From contig NZ_JAQTIG010000007.1 of NCBI RefSeq assembly GCF_029433515.1, positions 1 to 64,000 of the forward strand: 64,000 nt of DNA, written 5' to 3'. The translations under genes and the position numbers were made by a program. A model generated the notes under the pieces. It did no database searches, was not told the DNA's origin, and saw only the letters and a program-made list of their open reading frames with translations. Position 1 is the first letter of the stretch. Every line of letters begins with the position of its first letter. This stretch comes from Lactobacillus sp. ESL0679 (GTDB lineage Bacteria > Bacillota > Bacilli > Lactobacillales > Lactobacillaceae). This document shows positions 51,182 to 60,265 of this stretch, piece after piece.

Positions 51182-52597
51182 ATGAATGGGATTATTAATT
51201 TTGCTAACTCACTTTTTAAGCCATTAATTGATATGGGTGCTGCAACAATTATGTTAATTGTTTTAACATTAATTGCTATTTTATTTAAAGTAAAATTTAG
51301 TAAGGCACTTGAAGGTGGTATGAAATTAGCGATTGCGATTACAGCTATCGGTAATATTATGAACATGTTAACTACATCGTTCCAAAAGCCGATGCAGCAA
51401 TTCGTTCAACATACAGGAATTCACATGGATATGCAGGATATGGGGTGGGCTCCTCTAGCAACGATTACTTGGGGATCGCCGTATACACTCTTTTATCTTC
51501 TAGTTCTGATTGTGTTAAATGTTGTACTACTTGTCTTAGATAAAACCAATACATTAGATGTCGATATTTTTGATGTTTGGCACTTAGCATTTGATGGACT
51601 GTTCTGTGTTTACGTTGGTGCTCCACTTTGGTTATCAACATTATTGGTATTATTCATTGGTACAATGAAGATTATTAATTCTGATTTAATGAAGCCAACT
51701 TTTAATGATCTTCTTGATGCCCCTGAGGGCAACCCAATGACCACTACACACATGAACTATATGATGAATCCAATTATCATGGTCTTTAACAAGTTCTTTG
51801 ATAAATGCTTACCATGGTTAGATAAGTTTGACTTTGACTCCACTAAGTTAAATGAAAAAATTGGCTTTTGGGGTAGTAGGTTTGCAATTGGTGTTTATTT
51901 AGGTGTCTTTGTATCCTTACTTGCTGGTAACAATTTTGCTACTGAAGAAGGTTGGAAAGATATGTTCACTCTATCATTTGTAGGTGGTTCATGTATTGAA
52001 CTGTTCTCAGTAATTGGATCATGGTTTATTGCTTCAGTTGAACCATTATCACAAGGTATTGCTGATTTTGCTACCAAGAAATTTTCTGGCCGTACATTCA
52101 ACATTGGACTTGACTGGCCATTCTTAGCTGGCCGTTCAGAAATTTGGGCAGCAGCTAATGTTTTGGCACCAATTATGATGCTTGAAGCTATGATTCTTCC
52201 AGGGAACAGATTGATGCCTTTAGGTGGTATTATTGCCATGGGTGTAACCCCAGCTTTGCTAGTAGTTACTCGTGGTAAGATTATTCGGATGATTATTATC
52301 GGAACAATTGAATTACCTATCTTCCTTTGGGCTGGTACAATGGTTGGTCCATTTGTAACTAATATGGCTCATTCAGTAGGTGCTGCAATTCCTGCACATA
52401 CAATGGTTTCAGATACTACTATGGAAGGACCTGTTGAAAAATACTTGGCTTACTTAGTAGGTAATGCATGGAAGCAACATGGTATGTTTATTGTTTATGC
52501 TCTACTTGCACTTGCTGCTTACTTACTATTATTCATGTGGTACGCTAAAGAAATGAAGAAGCGTAATGCTGACTATGCTGCAGCTGCTAAAAAATAA
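51182..52597 (+). CDS. PTS EIIC component, galactitol type
   Basis: 471 residues, about ten to twelve membrane helices, EIIC-Gat/SgcC family: MNGIINFANSLFKPLIDMGA, then TTTHMNYMMNPIIMVFNKFF, and LAGRSEIWAAANVLAP. It forms the channel for the preceding EIIA/EIIB. AAAGGAAAT precedes the ATG. Confidence 0.9.
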   Translation: MNGIINFANSLFKPLIDMGAATIMLIVLTLIAILFKVKFSKALEGGMKLAIAITAIGNIMNMLTTSFQKPMQQFVQHTGIHMDMQDMGWAPLATITWGSPYTLFYLLVLIVLNVVLLVLDKTNTLDVDIFDVWHLAFDGLFCVYVGAPLWLSTLLVLFIGTMKIINSDLMKPTFNDLLDAPEGNPMTTTHMNYMMNPIIMVFNKFFDKCLPWLDKFDFDSTKLNEKIGFWGSRFAIGVYLGVFVSLLAGNNFATEEGWKDMFTLSFVGGSCIELFSVIGSWFIASVEPLSQGIADFATKKFSGRTFNIGLDWPFLAGRSEIWAAANVLAPIMMLEAMILPGNRLMPLGGIIAMGVTPALLVVTRGKIIRMIIIGTIELPIFLWAGTMVGPFVTNMAHSVGAAIPAHTMVSDTTMEGPVEKYLAYLVGNAWKQHGMFIVYALLALAAYLLLFMWYAKEMKKRNADYAAAAKK

Positions 52598-52614
52598 TTA
52601 CTGTAGGTGATTAA

Positions 52615-52857
52615 ATGAAAAAGGTTAAAGTTACTTCAAAAGAAAAGGCAAGAAGAAATAGGTTGTTCATGTGGGCAATGTTTGTGGTTGTTATCAATTT
52701 ATTACAATTAATTTTGAAGAATTGGATTACAAATTTAATTGCAATGGTTGGTACAATTTATGCCTTATATAAAATTGTAGTTTATGATAATCCTAAGAAT
52801 CACCTTAGCCAAAAGTATTATGATTGGAAAGGCAATAAATTAAGTAATAAGAATTAA
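52615..52857 (+). CDS. small membrane protein after the PTS
   Basis: 80 residues, basic N terminus, two membrane helices (about 17-35 and 39-57) and a charged end (YYDWKGNKLSNKN). No family recognised. It is 18 bases after EIIC behind TAGGTG and ends the operon; it may assist the permease. Confidence 0.65.
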   Translation: MKKVKVTSKEKARRNRLFMWAMFVVVINLLQLILKNWITNLIAMVGTIYALYKIVVYDNPKNHLSQKYYDWKGNKLSNKN

Positions 52858-52922
52858 TGGTGTGATGTAGTAGAACAATCTGTATATTAAAGCAAGCAAT
52901 TTCAAATATAGATATTTATATA

Positions 52923-52960
52923 TGTAATCGCTTGCAATTAGCAATAAGCTGTATTACAAT
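52923..52960 (+). promoter_or_regulatory. cre box over a promoter
   Basis: TGTAATCGCTTGCA (52923-52936) fits the cre consensus at every fixed position. It overlaps the -35 of TTGCAA (52932-52937), 17 bases, TACAAT (52955-52960). CcpA bound here would block the promoter in glucose. What is transcribed is only the short region to the terminator at 53055 unless read-through reaches gntR. Confidence 0.6.
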
Positions 52961-52966
52961 AATCGT

Positions 52967-53060
52967 GAATTAAGTAGATGGATTGTTACTATTAAATTAG
53001 GCAAAACCGCAAATCGTAATTTGGGTCAATAAGCTCAAGTTAGGAATTGCGGTTTTTCTT
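52967..53060 (+). ncRNA. candidate catabolite-controlled small RNA or leader
   Basis: About 90 bases from the cre-overlapped promoter to the stem AAACCGCAA/TTGCGGTTT (53004-53055) with T-rich end. An inner stem TTGGGT/GCTCAA (53021-53037) sits in its loop. No reading frame. Either a small RNA or an attenuator for gntR/agaS. Confidence 0.45.
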
Positions 53061-53136
53061 TTTTTATTTGTGAAATCGGTAATAATTACTGTAAAACATC
53101 ATTGCAAATAAGCGCTTTCTTTGCTAGAATCTTAAG

Positions 53137-53151
53137 TGGTATCAACCAGTT
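53137..53151 (+). promoter_or_regulatory. operator candidate before gntR
   Basis: TGGTATCAACCAGTT resembles TGGTATCGGTTCCAGTT before the PTS genes (55227). A cre-like core AAGCGCTT lies at 53109-53116. The pair of TGGTATC..CCAGTT sites suits the GntR protein between them. Confidence 0.45.
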
Positions 53152-53169
53152 GCAAAGGAGGCGTTGCCA

Positions 53170-53886
53170 ATGCAAAAACCATTATATCGGCAAGTTATTA
53201 CAGATTTAGAAAAAAGAATTGGCCAGCTAAAGCCAAATGACAAATTACCTAGTGAGCGGCAGCTGTTAATGCAGTATTCCGTTAGTCGCAACACGATTAG
53301 ATTAGCGCTGCAGGACTTAGAAGAGCGGGGCTTAATCTATCGATTGCATGGCAAAGGTACTTTTGTGTCCAGCATGTACCTTAATCAGACTAATATTGGC
53401 GGGATGTATTCTTTTTCAGAGGAAGTCAAACGCGCGGGACAAAAAGCAACTACCAAAAATTACAGCTTGGAGTTGGTAGTGCCTAGTAAGCAAATTGCTG
53501 AGCAATTGAACTTAAATGAGGGCGAGCAAACTTATAAGCTAGTCCGCATTCGCTTAGCTAATGATGAGCCGCGAATCTTAAGTACAACATATTTACCAGA
53601 ACCGCTTTTTCCGGATCTTAAACTTAGTGACTTACAGGTTGACCCTCTTTATAGTGTGTTAAAAAATAAGTATCACCAACTTAGTGTGATGGCTTTTGAA
53701 GATGTTCAGGCTGTGAGCTTGACTGCTGTTGAATCCAAATTTTTAGCAGAAAAAGTTGGCGCTCCTTGTTTAAAAATTTATCGTAAGACGATTAATGATA
53801 AAAATATTCCTGTTGAATTCACAATCTCATTAGCTCGCGGGGACAGGTTTATTTATCGTTCAAGACAGTACAATCATTTAATTTAA
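53170..53886 (+). CDS. GntR/HutC-family regulator (AgaR-like)
   Basis: 238 residues. The winged HTH is KLPSERQLLMQYSVSRNTIR; the UTRA sensor domain spans about 75-235 (GGMYSFSEEVKRAG, YKLVRIRLANDEP). Such regulators sense sugar phosphates, here probably GalN-6P or GalNAc-6P. I start at ATG 53170, eight bases after AGGAGG; a TTG at 53164 is too close. It leads into agaS. Confidence 0.88.
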   Translation: MQKPLYRQVITDLEKRIGQLKPNDKLPSERQLLMQYSVSRNTIRLALQDLEERGLIYRLHGKGTFVSSMYLNQTNIGGMYSFSEEVKRAGQKATTKNYSLELVVPSKQIAEQLNLNEGEQTYKLVRIRLANDEPRILSTTYLPEPLFPDLKLSDLQVDPLYSVLKNKYHQLSVMAFEDVQAVSLTAVESKFLAEKVGAPCLKIYRKTINDKNIPVEFTISLARGDRFIYRSRQYNHLI

Positions 53887-53913
53887 TTTTAGTGAAAGGT
53901 AGGAATTAACAAC

Positions 53914-55083
53914 ATGTTTTCAAAAACAGATGAGGAATTAGAACAACTTAGTGCGCGTATTACGACGCGTGAAATCCAGCAACAACCACAATTGTGGCAA
54001 GAAACTTGGTCAATCTATCAAGATAAAAAGGCAGAAATTCAAGCTTTTTTGGATAAGATTAATCAAAAATGGGGCAAATTACGAGTAATCTTTACTGGGG
54101 CCGGAACAAGTGCCTATGTTGGCAATACCATCATGCCGTATCTGCAGCAACATGGTGATCGGACTAAATATAATTTTGAATCAATTGACACCACTAAAAT
54201 CGTTTCCACCCCTAAAGATTATCTTGAGCCAGAAACACCAACTATTTTAGTTTCCTTTGCGCGTAGCGGTGATTCACCGGAGTCAGTGGCAACAGTTGAA
54301 CTAGCTAAAAAGATCGTTAAGCACTTATACCAAGTTGCCATCACTTGTGCTCCAGAAGGTCAATTAGCTAAGGACTTAACGGGCGATGCAACAGGGCTAG
54401 TTGTATTAACGCCAGCTAAATCCTTAGACCAAGGCTTTGCAATGACTGGTTCATTTTCATGTATGAGCTTAACGGCGTTATTGATTTTTGACACGCTAGA
54501 TGACCAACGTAAAGAAAAGATTATTGGTGAAATTGCTCAAATGGGCAGGAGCGTGATTGAGCGTGAGCCGGAAATTCAATCACTGGTCGATACTGATTTT
54601 AACCGGATTACATACATTGGCAGTGGTAGTTTGGGTGGCTTGGCTGAAGAAACGCGGCTAAAGATTCTGGAATTAACTGCTGGTGAAGTAGCAGCCTTGT
54701 TTGACACATCAATGGGCTTGCGTCATGGTCCTAAGTCGTTTTTAGACAGTAAGACAATTGTTTTTGATTATGTTTCTAATAATTCATATACTAGACAATA
54801 TGATCTGGACATTTTAAACGAGATTAAGGGCGACGACATTGTGCCGTTAGTCATGGCAGTTGGTCAAGAGAAGGATGACCAAAATTTTGCGGGCAAGTCC
54901 TTTACTTTTGAAGCTGATGAATTATTGCCTGATGCTTATCTAGCACTGCCAGATGTCATGTTTGGTCAGACGATTGCATTGTTAACTTCGATTAAAGTTA
55001 ACAATAAGCCAGACACACCGTCTCCGACGGGGACAGTTAACCGAGTAGTTAAGGGTGTAACTATTCATAAATTTATAGAATAA
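53914..55083 (+). CDS. agaS: AgaS: galactosamine-6-phosphate deaminase/isomerase
   Basis: 389 residues, two SIS domains: RVIFTGAGTSAYVGNTIMPY, then LVSFARSGDSPESVATVELA, and GEVAALFDTSMGLRHGPKSF. It turns GalN-6-phosphate to tagatose-6-phosphate and ammonia. A ribosome site (GAAAGGTAGG) precedes it. Product goes to a tagatose-6P kinase and then LacD (60266). Confidence 0.9.
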   Translation: MFSKTDEELEQLSARITTREIQQQPQLWQETWSIYQDKKAEIQAFLDKINQKWGKLRVIFTGAGTSAYVGNTIMPYLQQHGDRTKYNFESIDTTKIVSTPKDYLEPETPTILVSFARSGDSPESVATVELAKKIVKHLYQVAITCAPEGQLAKDLTGDATGLVVLTPAKSLDQGFAMTGSFSCMSLTALLIFDTLDDQRKEKIIGEIAQMGRSVIEREPEIQSLVDTDFNRITYIGSGSLGGLAEETRLKILELTAGEVAALFDTSMGLRHGPKSFLDSKTIVFDYVSNNSYTRQYDLDILNEIKGDDIVPLVMAVGQEKDDQNFAGKSFTFEADELLPDAYLALPDVMFGQTIALLTSIKVNNKPDTPSPTGTVNRVVKGVTIHKFIE

Positions 55084-55103
55084 TAATTAATATTTTAATT
55101 AGA

Positions 55104-55137
55104 ATGAAGGCCTTGTTTTATAATGAGCCTTCATTTT
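55104..55137 (+). terminator. terminator after agaS
   Basis: ATGAAGGC and GCCTTCAT pair around a longer loop, followed by T6. Confidence 0.7.
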
Positions 55138-55157
55138 TTATTTTAAAAAACTTCTTA

Positions 55158-55243
55158 TTGACAAAAAGTGGTAGGTACCTTATTATATAAATTGAAAGCG
55201 CTTTATAAATATTTTTTGTGTATTTATGGTATCGGTTCCAGTT
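55158..55243 (+). promoter_or_regulatory. promoter, cre-like box and operator of the galactosamine PTS
   Basis: TTGACA (55158-55163), 17 bases, TATTAT (55181-55186). TTGAAAGCGCTTTA at 55192-55205, just over the expected start, has the cre core AAAGCGCTTT. TGGTATCGGTTCCAGTT (55227-55243) matches the site before gntR. So both CcpA and the GntR protein probably act here. Confidence 0.65.
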
Positions 55244-55276
55244 CATGAAACTTAACCATACATAGGAGGAAGATAT

Positions 55277-55765
55277 ATGAATATTGTGGGTGCAAGAATC
55301 GATGAACGATTAGTTCATGGTCAAGTTGCCAATCTATGGACACCTAAGCTGCAGGTAGAGCGCATTATTGTGCTTGACGAAGCTGCCGCAAAGGATGATA
55401 TCCAAAAGAGTGGTTTAAGAATGGCTACGCCAATGACAACTAGACTAAGTGTTTTACCAGTAGAAGTTGCCGCAGATCATTTGAAGAAGGATCGTTACGG
55501 TAACCAAAGACTGTTCCTAGTTGCTAAAAGACCGGAGAAGTTTTTAGATTTGCTTAATCAGGGGATTAAGCTTGATATGATCAACGTTGGTAACATGTCT
55601 AAGCGTGATGGTACGACCGAATTAACTAAGCAAGTTAACATCAATGAAGAAGATGCTAAGTTGTTTAAGCAAATAGCCGATCAAGGCGTTAAGTTAATTG
55701 CTCAAGTAAATCCAAGTGTTGATGCACATGACTTCTTGAAGTTAATTGATGAAAAGATGAAGTAG
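55277..55765 (+). CDS. PTS mannose-family EIIB component (AgaV-like)
   Basis: 162 residues, phospho-His15 in RIDERLVHGQVANLW. First gene of a four-gene permease next to agaS; by context it carries N-acetylgalactosamine or galactosamine, though galactose-type disaccharides (as in the pneumococcal bgaC locus) cannot be excluded. AGGAGGAAGA precedes the ATG. Confidence 0.92.
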   Translation: MNIVGARIDERLVHGQVANLWTPKLQVERIIVLDEAAAKDDIQKSGLRMATPMTTRLSVLPVEVAADHLKKDRYGNQRLFLVAKRPEKFLDLLNQGIKLDMINVGNMSKRDGTTELTKQVNINEEDAKLFKQIADQGVKLIAQVNPSVDAHDFLKLIDEKMK

Positions 55766-55776
55766 GAGGAAGAAAA

Positions 55777-56676
55777 ATGGCTTGGTGGCAAATATTACTA
55801 CTTACTTTATACGCAGGCCTAGAAATTCTAGATGAATTGCAAATTTATTCATCATTAAATACGCCTGTTGGTGCAGGATTAATTGCTGGATTAATCATGG
55901 GCAATTTACCTGCAGGACTGTTTATTGGTGCCTCAATGCAGTTGACTGTTTTAGGTGTTGGTACCTTCGGTGGGGCTTCAAGAATTGATGCGACTACTGG
56001 TACAGTTTTAGCAACTGCCTTCTCAGTCAGCATTAAGGGCATGAGCCCACAAGTGGCAATTTCTTCAATTGCCGTTCCAGTTGCGACAATCATGGTTGAA
56101 TTGGACGTTTTGGCTAGATTTGCGAACACGTACTTTTCGCACAGAATTGATCACTTAATTGATGAAGAACACATTAACTATAAGGCAGTTGAACGCAATG
56201 TCTTGTATGGTGCTCTACCATGGTCGCTTTCACGTGCTGTTCCTGTATTTATTGCTTTGGCTTTTGGTCAAGGCTTAGTCCAAACAATCGCCAATGCCTT
56301 GAATGGTGACTTGCTTTGGTTAGGTAATGGGTTGACAGTAGCCGGTGCTACATTGCCAGCTGTTGGTTTTGCAATCTTGTTACGGTACTTACCAATTAAA
56401 AAGCATGCCGCATACTTAATTTTGGGCTTCACGATTACGACGTTGTTCTCAGTTTTGTTCAGCAGTATCCAGGCATTAGGTACTGGTGTTGCTGCAGCAA
56501 ACAAGAGCTTTACTGCTACCTTTAACGGCTTGCCAATGTTGGCAGTTGCATTGCTAGGTTTAGCTCTCGCAATTTTGCACTACAAGAATATTCCGCTTAA
56601 GAGCGCTGCACAAAAGACTGTAAGTCAAAGCAACGCAAATGATGACGAGGGGGAAATTACTGATGACGAACTCTAA
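55777..56676 (+). CDS. PTS mannose-family EIIC component (AgaW-like)
   Basis: 299 residues, membrane channel. ELQIYSSLNTPVGAGLIAGL and GASMQLTVLGVGTFGGASR are family lines. The end (about 275-299) is an acidic hydrophilic tail, as in the mannose EIIC of this window. It overlaps EIID by 14 bases. Confidence 0.92.
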   Translation: MAWWQILLLTLYAGLEILDELQIYSSLNTPVGAGLIAGLIMGNLPAGLFIGASMQLTVLGVGTFGGASRIDATTGTVLATAFSVSIKGMSPQVAISSIAVPVATIMVELDVLARFANTYFSHRIDHLIDEEHINYKAVERNVLYGALPWSLSRAVPVFIALAFGQGLVQTIANALNGDLLWLGNGLTVAGATLPAVGFAILLRYLPIKKHAAYLILGFTITTLFSVLFSSIQALGTGVAAANKSFTATFNGLPMLAVALLGLALAILHYKNIPLKSAAQKTVSQSNANDDEGEITDDEL

Positions 56677-57481
56677 ACCAAAGTATAAATTAACTGATAA
56701 AGACTTTAATCAAATTAACAGAAGATCATTATTCGGCTACCAGTTAGGCTGGAACTACGAAAGAATGCAGAACAGTGGTTATCTGTATACGATTTTGCCG
56801 CAACTGCGCAAGATTTATGGTGATGATACTCCAGAGTTGAGAGAAATGATGAAGACGCACATGCAGTTCTTTAACACTTCTAACTTCTTTAACACGATTA
56901 TCACGGGACTTGACCTTGCCGTTGAGGAAAATGAAGGAATTGCTGGTAAAGATACGGTTACTGGTATGAAAGTTGGTTTGATGGGTTCATTTGCGGCAAT
57001 TGGTGACTCAATTTTCGCTTCCTTAATTCCAGCTATCTTTGGGGCTTTAGCAGCTTCAATGGCTCATGAAGGCAACCCAACAGGAGTTATTATCTGGGTT
57101 GCAGTCTGCTTATTAATCTGCGTCTTTCGTTGGAAGCAATTACGGATTGCTTATAAGCAAGGTGTTTCTCTAGTTACTGATATGCGGGACCAATTAAATG
57201 CATTGACTGATTCAGCCACTGTTTTAGGTGTCTTCATGGTTGGTGCGTTAGTTGCCACAATGGTTAACATCAAATTTGCTTGGGTACCACAGATTGGTAA
57301 AGTATCAATGAACATTCAAAACAATTTGGATATGATTATTCCTAAACTATTACCTGCAGCTGTTGTTGCCTTTGTCTACTGGCTGCTTGGTAAGAAGGGT
57401 ATGTCCTCTACTAAGGTAATCTTCATTGTCTTGATCCTTTGTGTAATCTTAGGTGGTACAGGAATTATCGCTAAGATTTAA
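56663..57481 (+). CDS. PTS mannose-family EIID component (AgaE-like)
   Basis: 272 residues. GYQLGWNYERMQNSGYLYTI and MKVGLMGSFAAIGDSIFASL are the family signatures. I start at 56663 (MTNSKPKYKL), nine bases after GAGGGGG within the EIIC end; the frame from 56639 has no site. Confidence 0.92.
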   Translation: MTNSKPKYKLTDKDFNQINRRSLFGYQLGWNYERMQNSGYLYTILPQLRKIYGDDTPELREMMKTHMQFFNTSNFFNTIITGLDLAVEENEGIAGKDTVTGMKVGLMGSFAAIGDSIFASLIPAIFGALAASMAHEGNPTGVIIWVAVCLLICVFRWKQLRIAYKQGVSLVTDMRDQLNALTDSATVLGVFMVGALVATMVNIKFAWVPQIGKVSMNIQNNLDMIIPKLLPAAVVAFVYWLLGKKGMSSTKVIFIVLILCVILGGTGIIAKI

Positions 57482-57504
57482 TTTAAATAATTAGAAAGTA
57501 TATT

Positions 57505-57906
57505 ATGGCAGAAAAAGAATTAATTTTGATTAGTCACGGGACGATGGCTGAGGGCTTAAAAGCCAGTGCTGAATTAATCATGGGTGAACAAGAGCATTTA
57601 CATACGGTGTGCTTGTTACCTGATGAAGGTCCAGAAGACTTTAAGAAAAAATTTACCGCTGAAATTGTTGGCATGAACCTTGAAGATGTGACAGTTTTTG
57701 CTGATTTAATGGGCGGTACTCCAGCTAACGTTGTTAGTCAGATGATTATGGGTGGTCAATCAATCCAGTTAATTTCGGGGATGAACTTGCCGCTGGTAAT
57801 TGAATGGCTTAACAGTCAAATGAATGGTAACGAATCTGATTATATTACTGCCGGCAAGGCAGGGATGGTTAACATTACTCAAATGCTGGCAAACATGAAG
57901 AAGTAA
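57505..57906 (+). CDS. PTS mannose-family EIIA component (AgaF-like)
   Basis: 133 residues, phospho-His11 in LILISHGTMAEG and the loop ADLMGGTPANVV. Last gene of the operon; a terminator follows. Confidence 0.92.
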   Translation: MAEKELILISHGTMAEGLKASAELIMGEQEHLHTVCLLPDEGPEDFKKKFTAEIVGMNLEDVTVFADLMGGTPANVVSQMIMGGQSIQLISGMNLPLVIEWLNSQMNGNESDYITAGKAGMVNITQMLANMKK

Positions 57907-57927
57907 AATTATTTAAGGTATAAAAAT

Positions 57928-57958
57928 ACCATGAGTTGAGAAAAGCTCATGGTGTTTT
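57928..57958. terminator. terminator between the PTS and the convergent hydrolase
   Basis: ACCATGAG and CTCATGGT stem with ten-base loop, followed by GTTTTG. Confidence 0.75.
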
Positions 57959-57981
57959 GTTGTTTTGAAGTAATGATGGAT

Positions 57982-60003
57982 TTAATTAAAGAGCAGCTGG
58001 ATCGTTTCTAATGGGTTAAGTTCAGCAGCAATTGTTGCAATGCCGTCTGTAACAGTTACCTGGGCAATCTTAGTGCTGACTGTCTCGCCATTTTTGCGCA
58101 CAATTGTCACTGCGTTACTTGGTAATGGTTTACTTAGGTGCCAGCGAATTTGTGAATAAGCATCTAGGGTGAAGTTGGCTAGCCAAGCAACGCGGCGGTC
58201 ATCTTGCATGTTTAATTTAACATTCGGCATGGCAATTAGATAATCGATTGGCTGGATACTATCAAGCATTTGCTCTAAAAGTCCCTGCTTGTAAGTGGTA
58301 AATTGTGATTCCCAGCCATGTTTTGGATCCTGATCCATCGGCAAAACAATAATATGCTTGTCAATTACCGCCATGACATTACCTAGCTCTTCATCAAGCG
58401 AGCTGTAAGCCTTAGACCAGATAGCAACATCACTGCCTGTTTCATAAGTAAGTTTTAAATAATTTCCGGTATGCTGCAGCATTGTAATTCTTGGATTCTT
58501 GACACCATCAACGGTAACATTGTCTGCTTGTTCAAATGACTGGTAGGCAGTGCGGTATGGGTGCCAAACGGCTTGTTCAATGTGCAGCAGTTTACCTAAA
58601 CCACGCTCAAGCAAGACGTTAACACTTTCGCCGTCTAGTAAAACCGTATTGTTATTAAGTAGGGCAGTAATCTGACTATTGGTGAAATTCCGCAATAATT
58701 GTCCCGCAATGGCGATAGTTTGCTTTTGAAGTTTAGTATGAGCATTGACTGGCAGAATTGTGGTCGCAAAGCCAAAGGCTGATAGAAGACTAGCCCAATT
58801 CTTTTCGTGTGGCAATAATTCTTCTGCTGCTTGACCGCTCTTAGTATGCAAGCAATAACTGGAATCTTGATCAACTAAAATTTTAATGCCAGCTAAGTGG
58901 TTAATCTTTAAGCAATTTTCGGATAGTTTGTTAACAAATGGCTTGATTTCAGCTAGCATTTTCGCATAATGCCAATTTTCATTAATGCCGTTGCCCATCA
59001 TGTCGAATAGATTAAGCAAAATTCCCTTACTGCCAATCAGGGCAGTGGTGATAATCTGAAACTTGGTAAAGGCGAGTGATTTGACTAGTGGCGAATACAT
59101 GTAACTTTCCAGCTCAGGATATAATTCCGCATTTTCGCCTAAATAAGCGGCAGTGATACGAGTATATTCTTCAAAATTACGTCCATATTGTAATGGTGCA
59201 ACTTCGTTATAAGCGGGCAAATGTGGCCTAGCTACTTGGGGATGATTGGGCCCAGCTTGAGCAGCAAACAATTGCTGCCAATCACGGCCTTCAATTGCAT
59301 GCCAATCAGGGAATGAGGTCATCTGTGCGAGGTCAGTTTCTGGACTAACTTGGTGCACGGCTTCTTCGATTAAATGCTCGTTTTCAATCATTTCCTGGCG
59401 AGCCTGGTCTAGGTAAATTTGCCGTTCTGGCATCGGTTTTCCTGGCTTGAGCATATTTTTAACAAAATCTTCGCGTGACTCTGCCTTGCCTAATTTTTGC
59501 TGGTAAAGTCGCATATGATAATCACAAAAACACATCAATTTTAGCGGTGTGTGGTTATAATGGCGAAAATCATCTTCGAGCCATAAACGTCGGGGATGAA
59601 TGCTAGCATATTGAGCATAAGTTTGCGCAAGATATTTGCGCCAAGTTGGGTCAGCAGGACAAGCCATGTCTTGCGCTTTTTGCCCATTGATGTCGACAAA
59701 GGTATTAAAGCCAATTGCGGGATTGACCTGGTAGCCGCGGTCGGAATGCATGATTGTCGTCCAGGGGTTAAGGCTAGTAGTAACTCCCATTTGCTTGAGC
59801 TTTTTCTGCAACGGCTTAATCGCATCAAGCCAAACTTGAGTTTCCTGAGTAGTTAAATGACTGTGGTTTAGTTCTTCGCCATTTATAAAAAAGGCAACAT
59901 CGTCAATTTGCCCTTTTTGAACAAATTCAATCAGTTTTTGGTCTTTTTCAGATGTGTTGGTGCGAGGATCAAGCATGTATCTGAGCGTATAAATAAAAGA
60001 CAT
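57982..60003 (-). CDS. putative glycoside hydrolase, family not recognised
   Basis: 673 residues, no signal peptide. The N-terminal TIM-barrel part (about 1-370) shows paired acids in RLWLEDDFR (139-147) and YPELESYMYSPL (Glu299), which resemble the acid/base and nucleophile positions of clan A enzymes. A middle alpha/beta segment (about 370-480) may be trimerisation-like, as in GH42; a beta-sandwich follows. Two cre-like boxes lie before its promoter. It stands where the pneumococcal galactosamine PTS locus has the GH35 galactosidase bgaC, so it may supply the sugar for this PTS. AGGAG lies before the ATG. Confidence 0.7.
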   Translation of the reverse strand: MSFIYTLRYMLDPRTNTSEKDQKLIEFVQKGQIDDVAFFINGEELNHSHLTTQETQVWLDAIKPLQKKLKQMGVTTSLNPWTTIMHSDRGYQVNPAIGFNTFVDINGQKAQDMACPADPTWRKYLAQTYAQYASIHPRRLWLEDDFRHYNHTPLKLMCFCDYHMRLYQQKLGKAESREDFVKNMLKPGKPMPERQIYLDQARQEMIENEHLIEEAVHQVSPETDLAQMTSFPDWHAIEGRDWQQLFAAQAGPNHPQVARPHLPAYNEVAPLQYGRNFEEYTRITAAYLGENAELYPELESYMYSPLVKSLAFTKFQIITTALIGSKGILLNLFDMMGNGINENWHYAKMLAEIKPFVNKLSENCLKINHLAGIKILVDQDSSYCLHTKSGQAAEELLPHEKNWASLLSAFGFATTILPVNAHTKLQKQTIAIAGQLLRNFTNSQITALLNNNTVLLDGESVNVLLERGLGKLLHIEQAVWHPYRTAYQSFEQADNVTVDGVKNPRITMLQHTGNYLKLTYETGSDVAIWSKAYSSLDEELGNVMAVIDKHIIVLPMDQDPKHGWESQFTTYKQGLLEQMLDSIQPIDYLIAMPNVKLNMQDDRRVAWLANFTLDAYSQIRWHLSKPLPSNAVTIVRKNGETVSTKIAQVTVTDGIATIAAELNPLETIQLLFN

Positions 60004-60082
60004 GAAATTCTCCTGTATAAAATAATATGAGTCAAATAGTCATACTGACCCCATTTAATTGTTAATCTTTATAATTAAAATT

Positions 60083-60115
60083 ATAAAGCGCTTCTAAAAA
60101 AATGAAAGTGCTTTA
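60083..60115. promoter_or_regulatory. two cre-like boxes before the hydrolase
   Basis: ATAAAGCGCTTCTA (60083-60096) and TGAAAGTGCTTTA (60103-60115) have the cre core. They lie about 80-110 bases upstream of the minus-strand hydrolase and may also touch lacD transcription to the right. The rest of 60004-60265 is AT-rich; TATAATAATGG near 60223 is a likely -10 for lacD. Confidence 0.5.
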
Positions 60116-60265
60116 ATCGAAATTTATACTACTGGTAAGGTTAATTTTTACTATTTTATAAATAATCATGAAAAGCTTTACATAAAAGATAGGTAAGCTT
60201 TAAAAGCAATTTACATGAGTATATAATAATGGTGTGCGATTAATTTGAATTAAAGGAGAAAAATA

